64,000 nucleotides of DNA, from NCBI RefSeq assembly GCF_902364365.1, contig NZ_CABJDN010000005.1, forward strand, positions 532,170 through 596,169, in the 5' to 3' direction. Position numbers and translations under genes: made by a program. Positions within the stretch are counted from its first letter, which is position 1; each line of letters begins with the position of its first letter. Below the pieces are notes generated by a model. The model was not told the origin of the DNA and ran no database searches. It saw only the letters and a program-made list of their open reading frames with translations. This DNA comes from Bacteroides intestinalis (GTDB taxonomy: Bacteria > Bacteroidota > Bacteroidia > Bacteroidales > Bacteroidaceae). Positions 18,504 through 26,028 of this stretch are shown here, one piece after another.

Positions 18504-18561
18504 AAGCTGTGGCATTAGAAAACATTCATCAAAAATAAACTTAAAAACAATTCGACTGAAA

Positions 18562-20376
18562 ATGAGAAACTTTCACCAGTACGGAATCGACACCAAAGGC
18601 CGCAACAGCGGCAAAATCAAAACCATCTGCCCCCAGTGCAACGACACCCGCGGACACAAAGGAGACAAATCGCTCTCCGTCAACCTGAGCGAAGGAGTAT
18701 GCTACTGCCATCACTGTGGCTACAAACTCTACGTGCCCGACGATGCCGAAGAACGCCAACGTCAACAACGCCAGGAACAACGCCGGAAAGCCAGCCAACT
18801 GCCCTCGCACTTCCGTCGCCCCACATTTGACCCCGCAAAAGCAAAGTTGAGTGAAAAGCTGGAAAAATACTGGACGCAAAAACGCTGTCTTGCCCAGCAT
18901 CTGCTCGCCGAACTGCGCATCACTGAAGAATGCATCAAACTACCGGGTAGCAATGAAATAGAGAATTGCCTCTGCTTCAATTACTTCGAGAACGGTGTAC
19001 TCATCAACACCAAATACCGCAGCGCACTGAAACACTTCAAAATGGTGACCGGCGCCGAACTCATTCCCTACAATATCGACGCCATTGCCGACACTCCGGA
19101 GTGCATCATCACCGAAGGTGAATTTGATGCCTGCGCCTTCATGACTGCCGGACGGAAAGACGTCATCTCCGTACCTGCCGGTGCGCAGAGCAACCTCACA
19201 TGGATGGACAGGTTTGTGGAGACGCACTTCGAACCAAAGAAGGTAATTTACATCGCTGCCGACGAGGACGGAGCCGGACAATCGCTACGTCATGAACTCG
19301 TTCGCCGCCTGGGAGCGGAACGTTGCCGTCTGGTACACTTCGGCCCCGGATGCAAGGACGCCAATGAACATTTAGTTCTTTATGGCGCTCAAAGTCTCCT
19401 CATCACTCTGGCACAAGCCGAAGAGATCCCGCTGGAAGGCGTATTCACCGCCGAGGATTACCGGGAAGACCTGCGTACGCTCTTCGAAAACGGACTGTGC
19501 CGCGGTGCCGATACGGGTTGGGAAAACTTTGATGCGAACTGCACTTTCGAGACCGGGCGGAACGTAGTGGTATCGGGAATGCCGGGACACGGGAAATCCG
19601 AATTTGTCGACGAACTTGTCTTGCGTCTCTGCCTGCGCCATGAGTGGAAGATAGCCTACTTCAGCCCCGAAAACTCGCCGGTCAATTATCATCATGCCAA
19701 GTTGATTGAAAAGTTGACAGGACTGCAATTCGGCACCAGTCCGGGCATGACGGAAGAGTTATACAACCACGCTGTGAACTGGCTGGCAGCCAACGTGACG
19801 CACATCTTGCCGGGCACCGAGGCCTGTACCATCGACCATATCCTGGAGAAAGCCCGCCAACTGGTGTACCGCCGCGGAGTGCGCATCCTCGTCATCGACC
19901 CGCTGAACCGCCTGGACCAGCAATTGGAACCGGGACAGACAGAACTGATGTACATCACTTCGCTGCTGGGCAAGCTGGGGCGTTTCGCCGCACAACATAA
20001 ATGCCTGGTCATTCTCGTGGCGCACCCGCGCAAGATGAACCGCAACACCGCCACCGGAGAACTGCGCCGGGTGGAGATGAACGACATCAACGGTTCGGCC
20101 AACTTCGGAAATATGTCCGACTACTGTCTCTGCGTGAGTCGCGACGATGCCAAGCAACTCGTCACCGTCTACATTGACAAAGTCCGTTTCAAGCACTTGG
20201 GTAGCGGTTATACGCATGCGAAGTTTGTCTACAACCGCATCAACGGACGCTACTGGCCTTGCGAGGAAGATATTGTGCATGGACCGGACGGCGACAAGCC
20301 GGGACCGATAAACACCAAATTCGATAACGAAAATTGGTTAAAAAACAACCCCGATCAAGGTTGTTTATTCGATTAA
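18562..20376 (+). CDS. Primase-helicase (TOPRIM plus DnaB-like; T7 gp4/Twinkle type)
   Basis: The ATG at 18562 gives an N-terminal zinc-binding region with paired cysteines (CPQC ... CHHC, about residues 24-53). A TOPRIM domain follows (IITEGEFDACAFMTAG; IYIAADEDGAGQSL; about 180-275). A RecA-like helicase domain then has Walker A GMPGHGKS near residue 338 and Walker B ILVIDPLNRL, plus VIVAHP-type and DINGSANFGNMSDYCLCV segments. The order Zn finger, TOPRIM, DnaB helicase is that of T7 gp4. The long in-frame extension upstream to 18190 is the shadow of the previous gene. The protein would prime and unwind DNA for a phage-like replicon that is not itself visible. Confidence 0.85.
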   Translation: MRNFHQYGIDTKGRNSGKIKTICPQCNDTRGHKGDKSLSVNLSEGVCYCHHCGYKLYVPDDAEERQRQQRQEQRRKASQLPSHFRRPTFDPAKAKLSEKLEKYWTQKRCLAQHLLAELRITEECIKLPGSNEIENCLCFNYFENGVLINTKYRSALKHFKMVTGAELIPYNIDAIADTPECIITEGEFDACAFMTAGRKDVISVPAGAQSNLTWMDRFVETHFEPKKVIYIAADEDGAGQSLRHELVRRLGAERCRLVHFGPGCKDANEHLVLYGAQSLLITLAQAEEIPLEGVFTAEDYREDLRTLFENGLCRGADTGWENFDANCTFETGRNVVVSGMPGHGKSEFVDELVLRLCLRHEWKIAYFSPENSPVNYHHAKLIEKLTGLQFGTSPGMTEELYNHAVNWLAANVTHILPGTEACTIDHILEKARQLVYRRGVRILVIDPLNRLDQQLEPGQTELMYITSLLGKLGRFAAQHKCLVILVAHPRKMNRNTATGELRRVEMNDINGSANFGNMSDYCLCVSRDDAKQLVTVYIDKVRFKHLGSGYTHAKFVYNRINGRYWPCEEDIVHGPDGDKPGPINTKFDNENWLKNNPDQGCLFD

Positions 20377-20391
20377 AAATCAGTATATTTG
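20345..20391 (+). promoter_or_regulatory. Terminator hairpin and promoter between primase and DUF4248 genes
   Basis: AACAACC (20345-20350 region) and GGTTGTTTATT form a short hairpin over the end of the primase gene. Then GTTG (20360-20363), 20 bases, and TATATTTG (20384-20391) make a good Bacteroides promoter for the gene at 20431. Confidence 0.6.
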
Positions 20392-20430
20392 TACATATTT
20401 TAAAACAGTAAATAACCTAAACTTTAACGC

Positions 20431-20676
20431 ATGAAAGAAGAAGATGATTCAAACCTTGACGCCCACTTCCCGATACGTACTTACGGAAAAGGCGAACTGG
20501 CTATGTGCTACATTCGCGGGGTGTGCCAGCATACCGCTGTCAAACAATTCAACGAGTGGATACGCACAGCTCCGGGACTGGAACAACGTTTGCTGGCCAC
20601 GGGTATGAAGCGCGGTAGCAGGCATTATACGCCTGCACAAGTACAACTCATCGTCAATGTTTTCGGGGAACCTTAG
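20431..20676 (+). CDS. DUF4248-like small protein
   Basis: The 81-residue protein has a helix-turn-helix-like shape: YGKGELAMCYIRGVCQHTAVKQFNEWI followed by a basic RGSRHYTPAQVQLIVNVFGEP. Small proteins of this kind (DUF4248) recur in Bacteroides between primase and HU-like genes. A DNA-binding role is likely but not proven. It has its own promoter and a terminator that overlaps its stop codon. Confidence 0.65.
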   Translation: MKEEDDSNLDAHFPIRTYGKGELAMCYIRGVCQHTAVKQFNEWIRTAPGLEQRLLATGMKRGSRHYTPAQVQLIVNVFGEP

Positions 20677-20692
20677 GGTTCCCCGTTTTTTT
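20664..20692 (+). terminator. Intrinsic terminator overlapping the DUF4248 stop codon
   Basis: CGGGGAACC / GGTTCCCCG with loop TTAG, followed by seven T. The TAG stop lies in the loop. Confidence 0.9.
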
Positions 20693-20704
20693 CCACACTC
20701 TATG

Positions 20705-20765
20705 GTCCTTTATCGTCCCTTATTCTCCCGTAACGTCCTGTAGCGTCCCTTAACGTCCCTCCTCC
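20705..20765 (+). repeat. Degenerate CGTCCCTTA direct repeats
   Basis: About six consecutive copies of a 10-11 base unit (GGTCCTTTAT, CGTCCCTTAT, CGTAACGTCC, CGTCCCTTAA and variants) cover this stretch just upstream of the HU-like gene promoter. One-helical-turn spacing suggests a protein-binding array, possibly for the HU-like product itself. Confidence 0.6.
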
Positions 20766-20779
20766 CTTGCCTCATGCTG

Positions 20780-20787
20780 TATCTTTG
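20780..20787 (+). promoter_or_regulatory. Promoter of the HU-like gene
   Basis: TATCTTTG fits the -7 consensus and lies 51 bases upstream of the ATG. The expected -33 position falls inside the CGTCCCT repeats, where no TTTG is present, so an activator may be needed. Confidence 0.55.
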
Positions 20788-20837
20788 TTGCATCAACGTT
20801 GAAAAATTAATTATTAACGATTAAAACATTACTCAAC

Positions 20838-21344
20838 ATGTCAAACGCTTTAGTAGTGCGCACACAGCGCCACAAAAAAATCGGAGATGCAGATTCTCCA
20901 ATGGTGTTTACCTTGAAGCGCAAATCGAAAGATGCAAAAATCTTCGACCTTGAACGCATCGCACAGGACATTGAAGCCCTGGGCGGAATGTCGGCTGAAG
21001 ACGTGGTACACGTCGGTAAAGCCATCGTGCGCCAGATGCGCCAAGTGATGACCGACGGTAACAGTGTCCGCCTGGACGGTTTCGGGATTTTCCACACCAC
21101 CTTTAAATGTCGCGCCACCGAAGTGGCGAAGGACTGTACGGTGAAGAATATTGAACGTGTAAATATTCGCTTCAAGGTGGCCAACACCTTGCGTCTGGTG
21201 AACGACAGCAATGCCAGTACCAGAGGGGGTGCGAATAATATCACCTTCGAATTAGTGTCCGAAGACGGCAGCTCGTCCGGTGGAAATTCCGGTGGCGGAA
21301 ATTCCGGAGGTGATGGCGGAATTGAAGGTGATCCGCTGGGATAA
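20838..21344 (+). CDS. HU-like DNA-binding protein with glycine-rich tail
   Basis: Residues 30-125 read as an HU/IHF-type fold: FDLERIAQDIEALGGMSAEDVVHVGKAIVRQMRQVM, then SVRLDGFGIFHTTFKCRATEV, followed by NIERVNIRFKVANTLRL, as in the Bacteroidota 'HU-like' family that is longer than true HU. The C-terminus is a low-complexity tail of Gly, Asn and Ser (GGNSGGGNSGGDGG). Such proteins are found beside the smalltalk-amidase pair. It probably shapes DNA; specific targets are unknown. Confidence 0.8.
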   Translation: MSNALVVRTQRHKKIGDADSPMVFTLKRKSKDAKIFDLERIAQDIEALGGMSAEDVVHVGKAIVRQMRQVMTDGNSVRLDGFGIFHTTFKCRATEVAKDCTVKNIERVNIRFKVANTLRLVNDSNASTRGGANNITFELVSEDGSSSGGNSGGGNSGGDGGIEGDPLG

Positions 21345-21454
21345 GATCCAAAGCCTCCGGCCTTGGAAATTAAAAATTAAAGAATTAAAAATTAAAGGCT
21401 GCGCAGCCTGCTTATCATTTATCACTAATCGCTAATCACTAAAAAAACTCTCTT

Positions 21455-21550
21455 ATGAAAAAAACGACTTGGGACAAGATTTTGAAAGTAATTATCGCAG
21501 TGGCTTCGGCTATAATAGGTGCTTTTAGTGCCAATGCGATGAATATGTGA
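21455..21550 (+). CDS. Smalltalk-type peptide (31 residues)
   Basis: ATG at 21455 to TGA at 21548-21550 encodes a lysine-start peptide with a single membrane-like helix (KTTWDKILKVIIAVASAIIG). It fits the 'smalltalk' family of tiny proteins that occur in Bacteroides between an HU-like gene and an N-acetylmuramoyl-alanine amidase. Its function is unknown; a holin-like role beside the amidase is a guess. The stretch before it (21355-21440) holds AAATTAAAAATT and ATCACTAATCGCTAATCACT repeats and no gene. Confidence 0.75.
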   Translation: MKKTTWDKILKVIIAVASAIIGAFSANAMNM

Positions 21551-21555
21551 TCTGT

Positions 21556-21999
21556 ATGAGAAGGATTGATTTAATCGTCATCCATTGTAGTGCCACCCGT
21601 GAGGACCATCCCTTTACCGAGCACGACTTGGACACCGCCCACCGCCTCCGTGGCTTTGATGGCATTGGCTATCATTTCTACGTTCGCCGTAACGGTGACA
21701 TCAAGTCCACACGCGCGGTCGAGAGGGTTGGCGCCCACGCGCGTGGGTACAATGCTCACTCGATTGGCATCTGCTACGAGGGTGGATTGGACAGTCACGG
21801 ACTGGCAAAGGACACCCGGACGGAATGGCAACGACATTCGTTGCGGGTACTGATGCGGGCATTGATGATGGACTATCCGGAGGCACGGGTGGTGGGACAT
21901 CGGGATTTGAGTCCGGATGTAAATGGAAACGGGGAGGTGGAACCGATGGAGTGGACGAAGGAGTGTCCGTGCTTTGAAGTGGAGAAAGAGGGGTGGTAA
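21556..21999 (+). CDS. N-acetylmuramoyl-L-alanine amidase
   Basis: This is an amidase_2/PGRP-type domain of about 147 residues: DLIVIHCSATRE with the first zinc histidine, GIGYHFYVRRNGDI with the second, and ARVVGHRDLSPDVNGNGEVEP with the third, close to the T7 lysozyme plan. There is no signal peptide, so export would need another route (phage-type lysis or the preceding small membrane peptide). The ATG at 21556 is preferred over a GTG nine bases upstream. The gene starts six bases after the smalltalk stop and its own stop lies in a terminator hairpin. Confidence 0.88.
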   Translation: MRRIDLIVIHCSATREDHPFTEHDLDTAHRLRGFDGIGYHFYVRRNGDIKSTRAVERVGAHARGYNAHSIGICYEGGLDSHGLAKDTRTEWQRHSLRVLMRALMMDYPEARVVGHRDLSPDVNGNGEVEPMEWTKECPCFEVEKEGW

Positions 22000-22013
22000 A
22001 CCCCTCTTTCTCC
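21981..22013 (+). terminator. Hairpin at the end of the amidase gene
   Basis: A perfect 13-bp stem (GGAGAAAGAGGGG / CCCCTCTTTCTCC) with a seven-base loop that contains the stop codon. A T-rich but broken tract follows. Confidence 0.8.
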
Positions 22014-22612
22014 ATTATTCTTCTATCCTATGTGCCATATAAAAGAAATAAAACATTCTGTATATAAACTCAAGAGAGAGAAAAGCACAAATATCAGCTA
22101 ATAATCAACAAGTTAAACAGGACAGTCTCTTACGAATGAAATCAAATCGAATGGTTGCACCAGACTACATTGTTATCGCTAAATACAGAAATAAGCAAAA
22201 GAAGGATAAGGATGCAAAATGCCATAAGTGTTAAATGAGGAGTTGAGGATACCGTTGGGGATACTTAGTTGGGAAGACAATTATGTCTCGATCAATTACC
22301 AAGATGAAGGTTGGGGATACTTTTTTACCATTAAAAGCAGAGTCTTCTTGAAGTGATATTTCTTTCGACACAGTATCTTTAAACGCTTTAAATGGACTTT
22401 TGCAGGGGGATAATACAGCACAACAAGAGAAAGAATAAGACTATAAAATTAATATAATTGACTGATTTTGAGCCACAATATACGTTTTAGATGGTATTAT
22501 TGTGATGAAAATGTGTGCGCCACAAGGTATGCAGATTAATTATCACATGAATCCACAATCTGTTCAAAAAGACAATAGCAGAAGCGGCAGAGTCGGAGTC
22601 GGCTGCAAAGTG
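22014..22612 (+). other. Gene-free left-end region of the Mu-like element
   Basis: No convincing gene is present. Three copies of an 11-base motif (GTTGAGGATAC at 22242-22252, GTTGGGGATAC at 22254-22264 and 22310-22320) stand out. They may be transposase or repressor binding sites near the left end, which in Mu-family elements precedes the repressor gene. The exact end was not found. Confidence 0.5.
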
Positions 22613-23107
22613 TTACTTTATAGTAGCAGGTATCACAGTCTCCGACGAGGCTAAAACCGAATGACGCTCCTTATACTTTTCCGGTTGTGACTCATATTGC
22701 AATAGCTCGGATTCAAAATGTCGGAGACGTTCTTTCAAACCACCAAGCTCTTCTATAAGGGATTTGTTCTCATCGTCCTTCTCTTTATACATCCTATATA
22801 AAAAAGAAGCACTTTCAGGTGCGGATAAGAAGTCTGTCTGAAGAGAACCTGATGCATCTCCTGTCTCTTCACTATCACGAAACATACAGCCACGGCCAGT
22901 GAGGAGCCAATCCGAATCAATAGGGAATGTTAATACAGTGTTTTGGATAGCCGTCAATCCAACATTACTCCTTCCTTTTGAAATTTCCGTAATCAAAGAA
23001 GCGCTGACTGATATTTTTGATGCAAAATCTTTATTATCAGACACATATTTTTTATCAATTAGGAATTCCAATACCTTCAGAAAACGCACAGAGAGCTCAT
23101 TTAGCAT
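22613..23107 (-). CDS. CI/Mu-c-like repressor (HTH)
   Basis: The N-terminal 65 residues form an XRE-type helix-turn-helix (SDNKDFASKISVSASLITEISKGRSNVGLTAIQ) followed by FPIDSDWLLTGRGCMF, a signature of Bacteroidota phage repressors. The C-terminal half ends in a coiled coil (KDDENKSLIEELGGLKERLRHFE) likely used for dimerisation. It is transcribed away from the early genes, as in Mu, with two matching palindromes in the gap. It probably keeps transposition and lysis genes off. No LexA-type peptidase domain is visible, so release may not follow RecA-driven cleavage. Confidence 0.8.
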   Translation of the reverse strand: MLNELSVRFLKVLEFLIDKKYVSDNKDFASKISVSASLITEISKGRSNVGLTAIQNTVLTFPIDSDWLLTGRGCMFRDSEETGDASGSLQTDFLSAPESASFLYRMYKEKDDENKSLIEELGGLKERLRHFESELLQYESQPEKYKERHSVLASSETVIPATIK

Positions 23108-23114
23108 ATAAAAA

Positions 23115-23178
23115 TACAGTTTACTGTAAAAATAATTATCATTCCCCTTTGTTTGGTACAGAATACTGTATACCTTTG
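23115..23178 (+). promoter_or_regulatory. Early promoter with paired repressor operators
   Basis: Two palindromes of the same type, TACAGTTTACTGTA (23115-23128) and TACAGAATACTGTA (23157-23170), lie between the repressor and the early genes. The second fills the spacer of a strong Bacteroides promoter, TTTG (23148-23151), 19 bases, TACCTTTG (23171-23178). The first lies next to the repressor start. They are the natural operator pair for the repressor encoded leftward. Confidence 0.8.
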
Positions 23179-23360
23179 CATCAGGTTAAACGTTTACAAC
23201 GCACAAAGAAACAAAAAAAGGCGCATAAAAACAATAACCCAAGAGTGGAATATGAAAAAGAAAAAGGGCGGTTGATGCAAAATACTTGCCATGGGAGAAA
23301 AAGAAATGACCTCATAGCAAGAAAGAATGATGACGAACAAACAATTAAACCATTGATAGT

Positions 23361-23624
23361 ATGAAGAAAATAGAATGGGAAAATCCGAAAAAAAAAGGTG
23401 AAGCTTATACTCACCTTATGAAGGTGTTTAAAGTGAGCAGACCTACCGTCAGCCTGGCGATGAGTTTCAAACGGAATAGTTTGGAAGCGGCACGCATGAG
23501 ACATGTGGCACTGACACAACTTGGCGCGAAGCTGCTGAGTGATGAGGGAAAGACCCCACAAATAGTCAGGATACTAAATGCGAAAGGAGAAACCGTAAAG
23601 GCGGTGGTAACGAAAGAATTGTGA
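23361..23624 (+). CDS. Ner/Cro-like small HTH protein
   Basis: The 87 residues contain a likely helix-turn-helix (YTHLMKVFKVSRPTVSLAMSFKRNS) and a short C-terminal beta stretch. It is the first substantial gene of the early operon and lies opposite the repressor, the place of ner in Mu, where the product dampens early and repressor transcription. Family membership is inferred from position and the helix pattern, not from a diagnostic motif. Confidence 0.6.
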   Translation: MKKIEWENPKKKGEAYTHLMKVFKVSRPTVSLAMSFKRNSLEAARMRHVALTQLGAKLLSDEGKTPQIVRILNAKGETVKAVVTKEL

Positions 23625-23625
23625 T

Positions 23626-23832
23626 ATGGACAGGAAACTGACAGGTAAAGAGCGGGTATTTCTCGCAGATCTGGCTGCATTGTTACAGCAATATGACTGC
23701 CTGATGCATATAGAGAATAATGAAATCTGCTTCGATATGGAAGAAGAAACGGACGATGAACGAAAGGCGATACACTTGCCGGGAGTGTACGCTTGGTTCG
23801 ATATTGAATATTTCATGAATAAGAACTCTTGA
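23626..23832 (+). CDS. Small acidic early protein of unknown function
   Basis: The 68-residue protein (LADLAALLQQYDCLMHIENNEICF) starts one base after the preceding stop and is strongly acidic in its second half. No family is recognised. Its place between the Ner-like and transposase genes points to an early regulatory or transposition-accessory role, but no motif supports a specific one. Confidence 0.55.
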   Translation: MDRKLTGKERVFLADLAALLQQYDCLMHIENNEICFDMEEETDDERKAIHLPGVYAWFDIEYFMNKNS

Positions 23833-23850
23833 AAAATAAAATTTCTGACT

Positions 23851-25950
23851 ATGGAAATGTTTGGAAAAATACCGTGTGTGACGTTTGACGAGCTTGTAGG
23901 AAGCGGAATAATGAGTCGGGCGAATTACAAAAAACATGTTCGTGACGGGAAGTTCCGCGTACTCAGAAGAGGAGGAAACGGTCGGAAGGCGCAAATTGCC
24001 TACGAAAGTCTGCCGGAAGCCATCCGTGCCGCTTATGACGCAAGAAATCCACGGGCCAAAGAACAGTTCATACAACCACAGCTCTCCATGAACGAGCGCT
24101 TGAACAGTGACAGCAAAGCTGTGGAATTCTTTAAAAGGTACACGCCGAAAATCACACTGGAACGGCAGGCGGAATATACACTGAATGCTAAAGTATTGAA
24201 TGCCATGAAGGCCAAAGAAGCGGATATGACCTGTCGGCACAGTACTTGCGGATTTAGGAACAAGAAACTGGTGCGCAACACTCTCCTCGCCCTTTGCGAG
24301 CACCTGCGGCAGCGATACGGGCACACACTGCCTCGAAGTACACCGCGTCTGTTGGAAAAATTCGATGCATACAAACAGTATGGCTATCAGGTACTTGTGA
24401 ATGGAAATTCGGGTAACCAGTCCGCCCGCAAAGTAGGCATGCGCGAAGGACGTCTGTTACTGAAACTGAAACGTAGCAAGTTTCCGGTATACACCGATAT
24501 GCAGATATTTGAAGAGTACAACCGGCAGGCGAAAATAAGAGGGCTGAACCGGATTGAATCTCCGCAAACTGTGAACAATTACCTCTACAAGACCAATATT
24601 AAGCTGTGGTGGTATGCTGCAGTCCACGGCGAAGTGGCCTTTAAGAATGAGTTCATGCCGCAGTTCGACACCAAATTACCGGAAATGCCGAACACGCTAT
24701 GGTACGGCGATGGTACAAAGCTCAACCTCTATTATAAGGCATATGACAAAAAGCAGAAGCGCATGGTGGCACGCACCACCGACGTATATGAAGTAATGGA
24801 TGCCTGCACGGAAGTTTTTCTGGGCTACGCTTTCGGGACTGAGAATTTCCTCACCCAATACGACGCCTACCGCATGGCACTGGAAACCTGGAAAGTGAAA
24901 CCGCACGAAATTGTGACCGATAACCAAGGTGGGCACAAGAAACCTGAAGCACAGGCTTTCTTCAGTAAAATATGCCATCTGCACAAGACGACCATGCCCC
25001 ACAACGGCCAGTCCAAGAGCATAGAGAGCGCCTTCGGACGTTTCCAGCAACAGGTGCTCCACAAGCTGTATAACTTCACCGGGCAGAACATCACCGCCGT
25101 GAAACCGAACAGCCACATCAACCTCGACCTCGTGATGGCCAACATTTCCCAATTACCCACACTGGAAGAAATGAAAGAACAGTATATCCGTTGCCGCCGG
25201 GAGTGGAACGACATGGAACACCCTACTTCGGAAACCGGGATGACCCGCATGGAGATGTACACTACCTTCAACAGTCCGAATGCCGAACTGCTGGACGCCT
25301 ATGAGGTGCAGGAACTCTTCAAACTCGTCAGCCGAGATAGCGTGAAATACAGCAAACAAGGCTTCATCTTCGAACAGAACCGCCAGCAATACCGCTACAT
25401 GGTGTATACCGAAAGCGGGCTGGTGAACATGAACTTCCACATCCAAAATGTGGGCAACAGTTTCCATTATCGCTACGACCCACAGGATATGACGATTATA
25501 GAACTTTGGCAGAGCACTCCCTCCGGACTGGTTTATGCCGCCACCGCCACGCCGAAAATAGTCATCCATCGCGCCACAGCCGACCGCACACCGGAGGAAA
25601 ACACGCTCCTATTCGCCCAGATACGCGAAAATGAACGTGCCCGCGCCGCCCACCACATTGCTTGCGAAGAACTGATGCTGGAAGAGTGCATAAGCGAGGC
25701 CTATGTTCGACTAAGGGTACCACGTCCCATAGGCATCTCTCAGAAAGGCATGGAAAACTACCGCGAAGAGTACGCTGACGAGAGATTAATTCCACCGGTA
25801 GAATTCCCTGAAGGGATGGGGCCCGGAACATACAAAGAGGAAGAAGCTGAAACAGAGAGGATTGAAGGAATCGCTTCCATAGGCGAATATACCAAGGCAA
25901 CGTCTCAACTGACGAAAGCGGACTTCTACCAAAGTTTTTTTAATAATTAA
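23851..25950 (+). CDS. MuA-type DDE transposase
   Basis: The 699-residue protein has an N-terminal Mu-type DNA-binding start (VTFDELVGSGIMSRANYKKHV), a helix-rich end-binding region, and a retroviral-integrase-fold catalytic core. The acidic triad is visible as D287 in LWYGDGTKL, D357 in IVTDNQGGH and E392 in KSIESAFGRFQ. The last two are separated by 34 residues, as in IS and retroviral enzymes, shorter than in phage Mu itself. The C-terminus has a Mu-transpos_C-like beta region (KQGFIFEQNRQQYRYMVY) and a helical tail for MuB contact. It would cut and join element ends during replicative transposition. Confidence 0.92.
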   Translation: MEMFGKIPCVTFDELVGSGIMSRANYKKHVRDGKFRVLRRGGNGRKAQIAYESLPEAIRAAYDARNPRAKEQFIQPQLSMNERLNSDSKAVEFFKRYTPKITLERQAEYTLNAKVLNAMKAKEADMTCRHSTCGFRNKKLVRNTLLALCEHLRQRYGHTLPRSTPRLLEKFDAYKQYGYQVLVNGNSGNQSARKVGMREGRLLLKLKRSKFPVYTDMQIFEEYNRQAKIRGLNRIESPQTVNNYLYKTNIKLWWYAAVHGEVAFKNEFMPQFDTKLPEMPNTLWYGDGTKLNLYYKAYDKKQKRMVARTTDVYEVMDACTEVFLGYAFGTENFLTQYDAYRMALETWKVKPHEIVTDNQGGHKKPEAQAFFSKICHLHKTTMPHNGQSKSIESAFGRFQQQVLHKLYNFTGQNITAVKPNSHINLDLVMANISQLPTLEEMKEQYIRCRREWNDMEHPTSETGMTRMEMYTTFNSPNAELLDAYEVQELFKLVSRDSVKYSKQGFIFEQNRQQYRYMVYTESGLVNMNFHIQNVGNSFHYRYDPQDMTIIELWQSTPSGLVYAATATPKIVIHRATADRTPEENTLLFAQIRENERARAAHHIACEELMLEECISEAYVRLRVPRPIGISQKGMENYREEYADERLIPPVEFPEGMGPGTYKEEEAETERIEGIASIGEYTKATSQLTKADFYQSFFNN

Positions 25951-26028
25951 CGTGAATTCGGTAATAGTAGAATTATCTTTTTCTTACAATTACCCCCATT
26001 CAGTAATCATTTATATATTATATAAGCC

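Noticed and set aside
20705..20765. CRISPR array
   Set aside because: Units are short, degenerate and adjacent without spacers. No Cas gene is in the window.
22136..22234. Small 32-codon gene in the left-end region
   Set aside because: The frame is open and lysine rich, but there is no ribosome site or promoter, and the composition is that of surrounding non-coding DNA.
23017..23364. 115-codon rightward frame over the repressor start
   Set aside because: It runs antisense through the repressor gene and across both operators and the early promoter. Only its last 30 codons (from an ATG at 23275) could be a leader peptide, with no support.
23361..23832. Toxin-antitoxin pair
   Set aside because: Two small adjacent genes after a repressor-like region suggested this, but the position matches Ner and an accessory gene of Mu-type early operons, and neither protein has a toxin motif.
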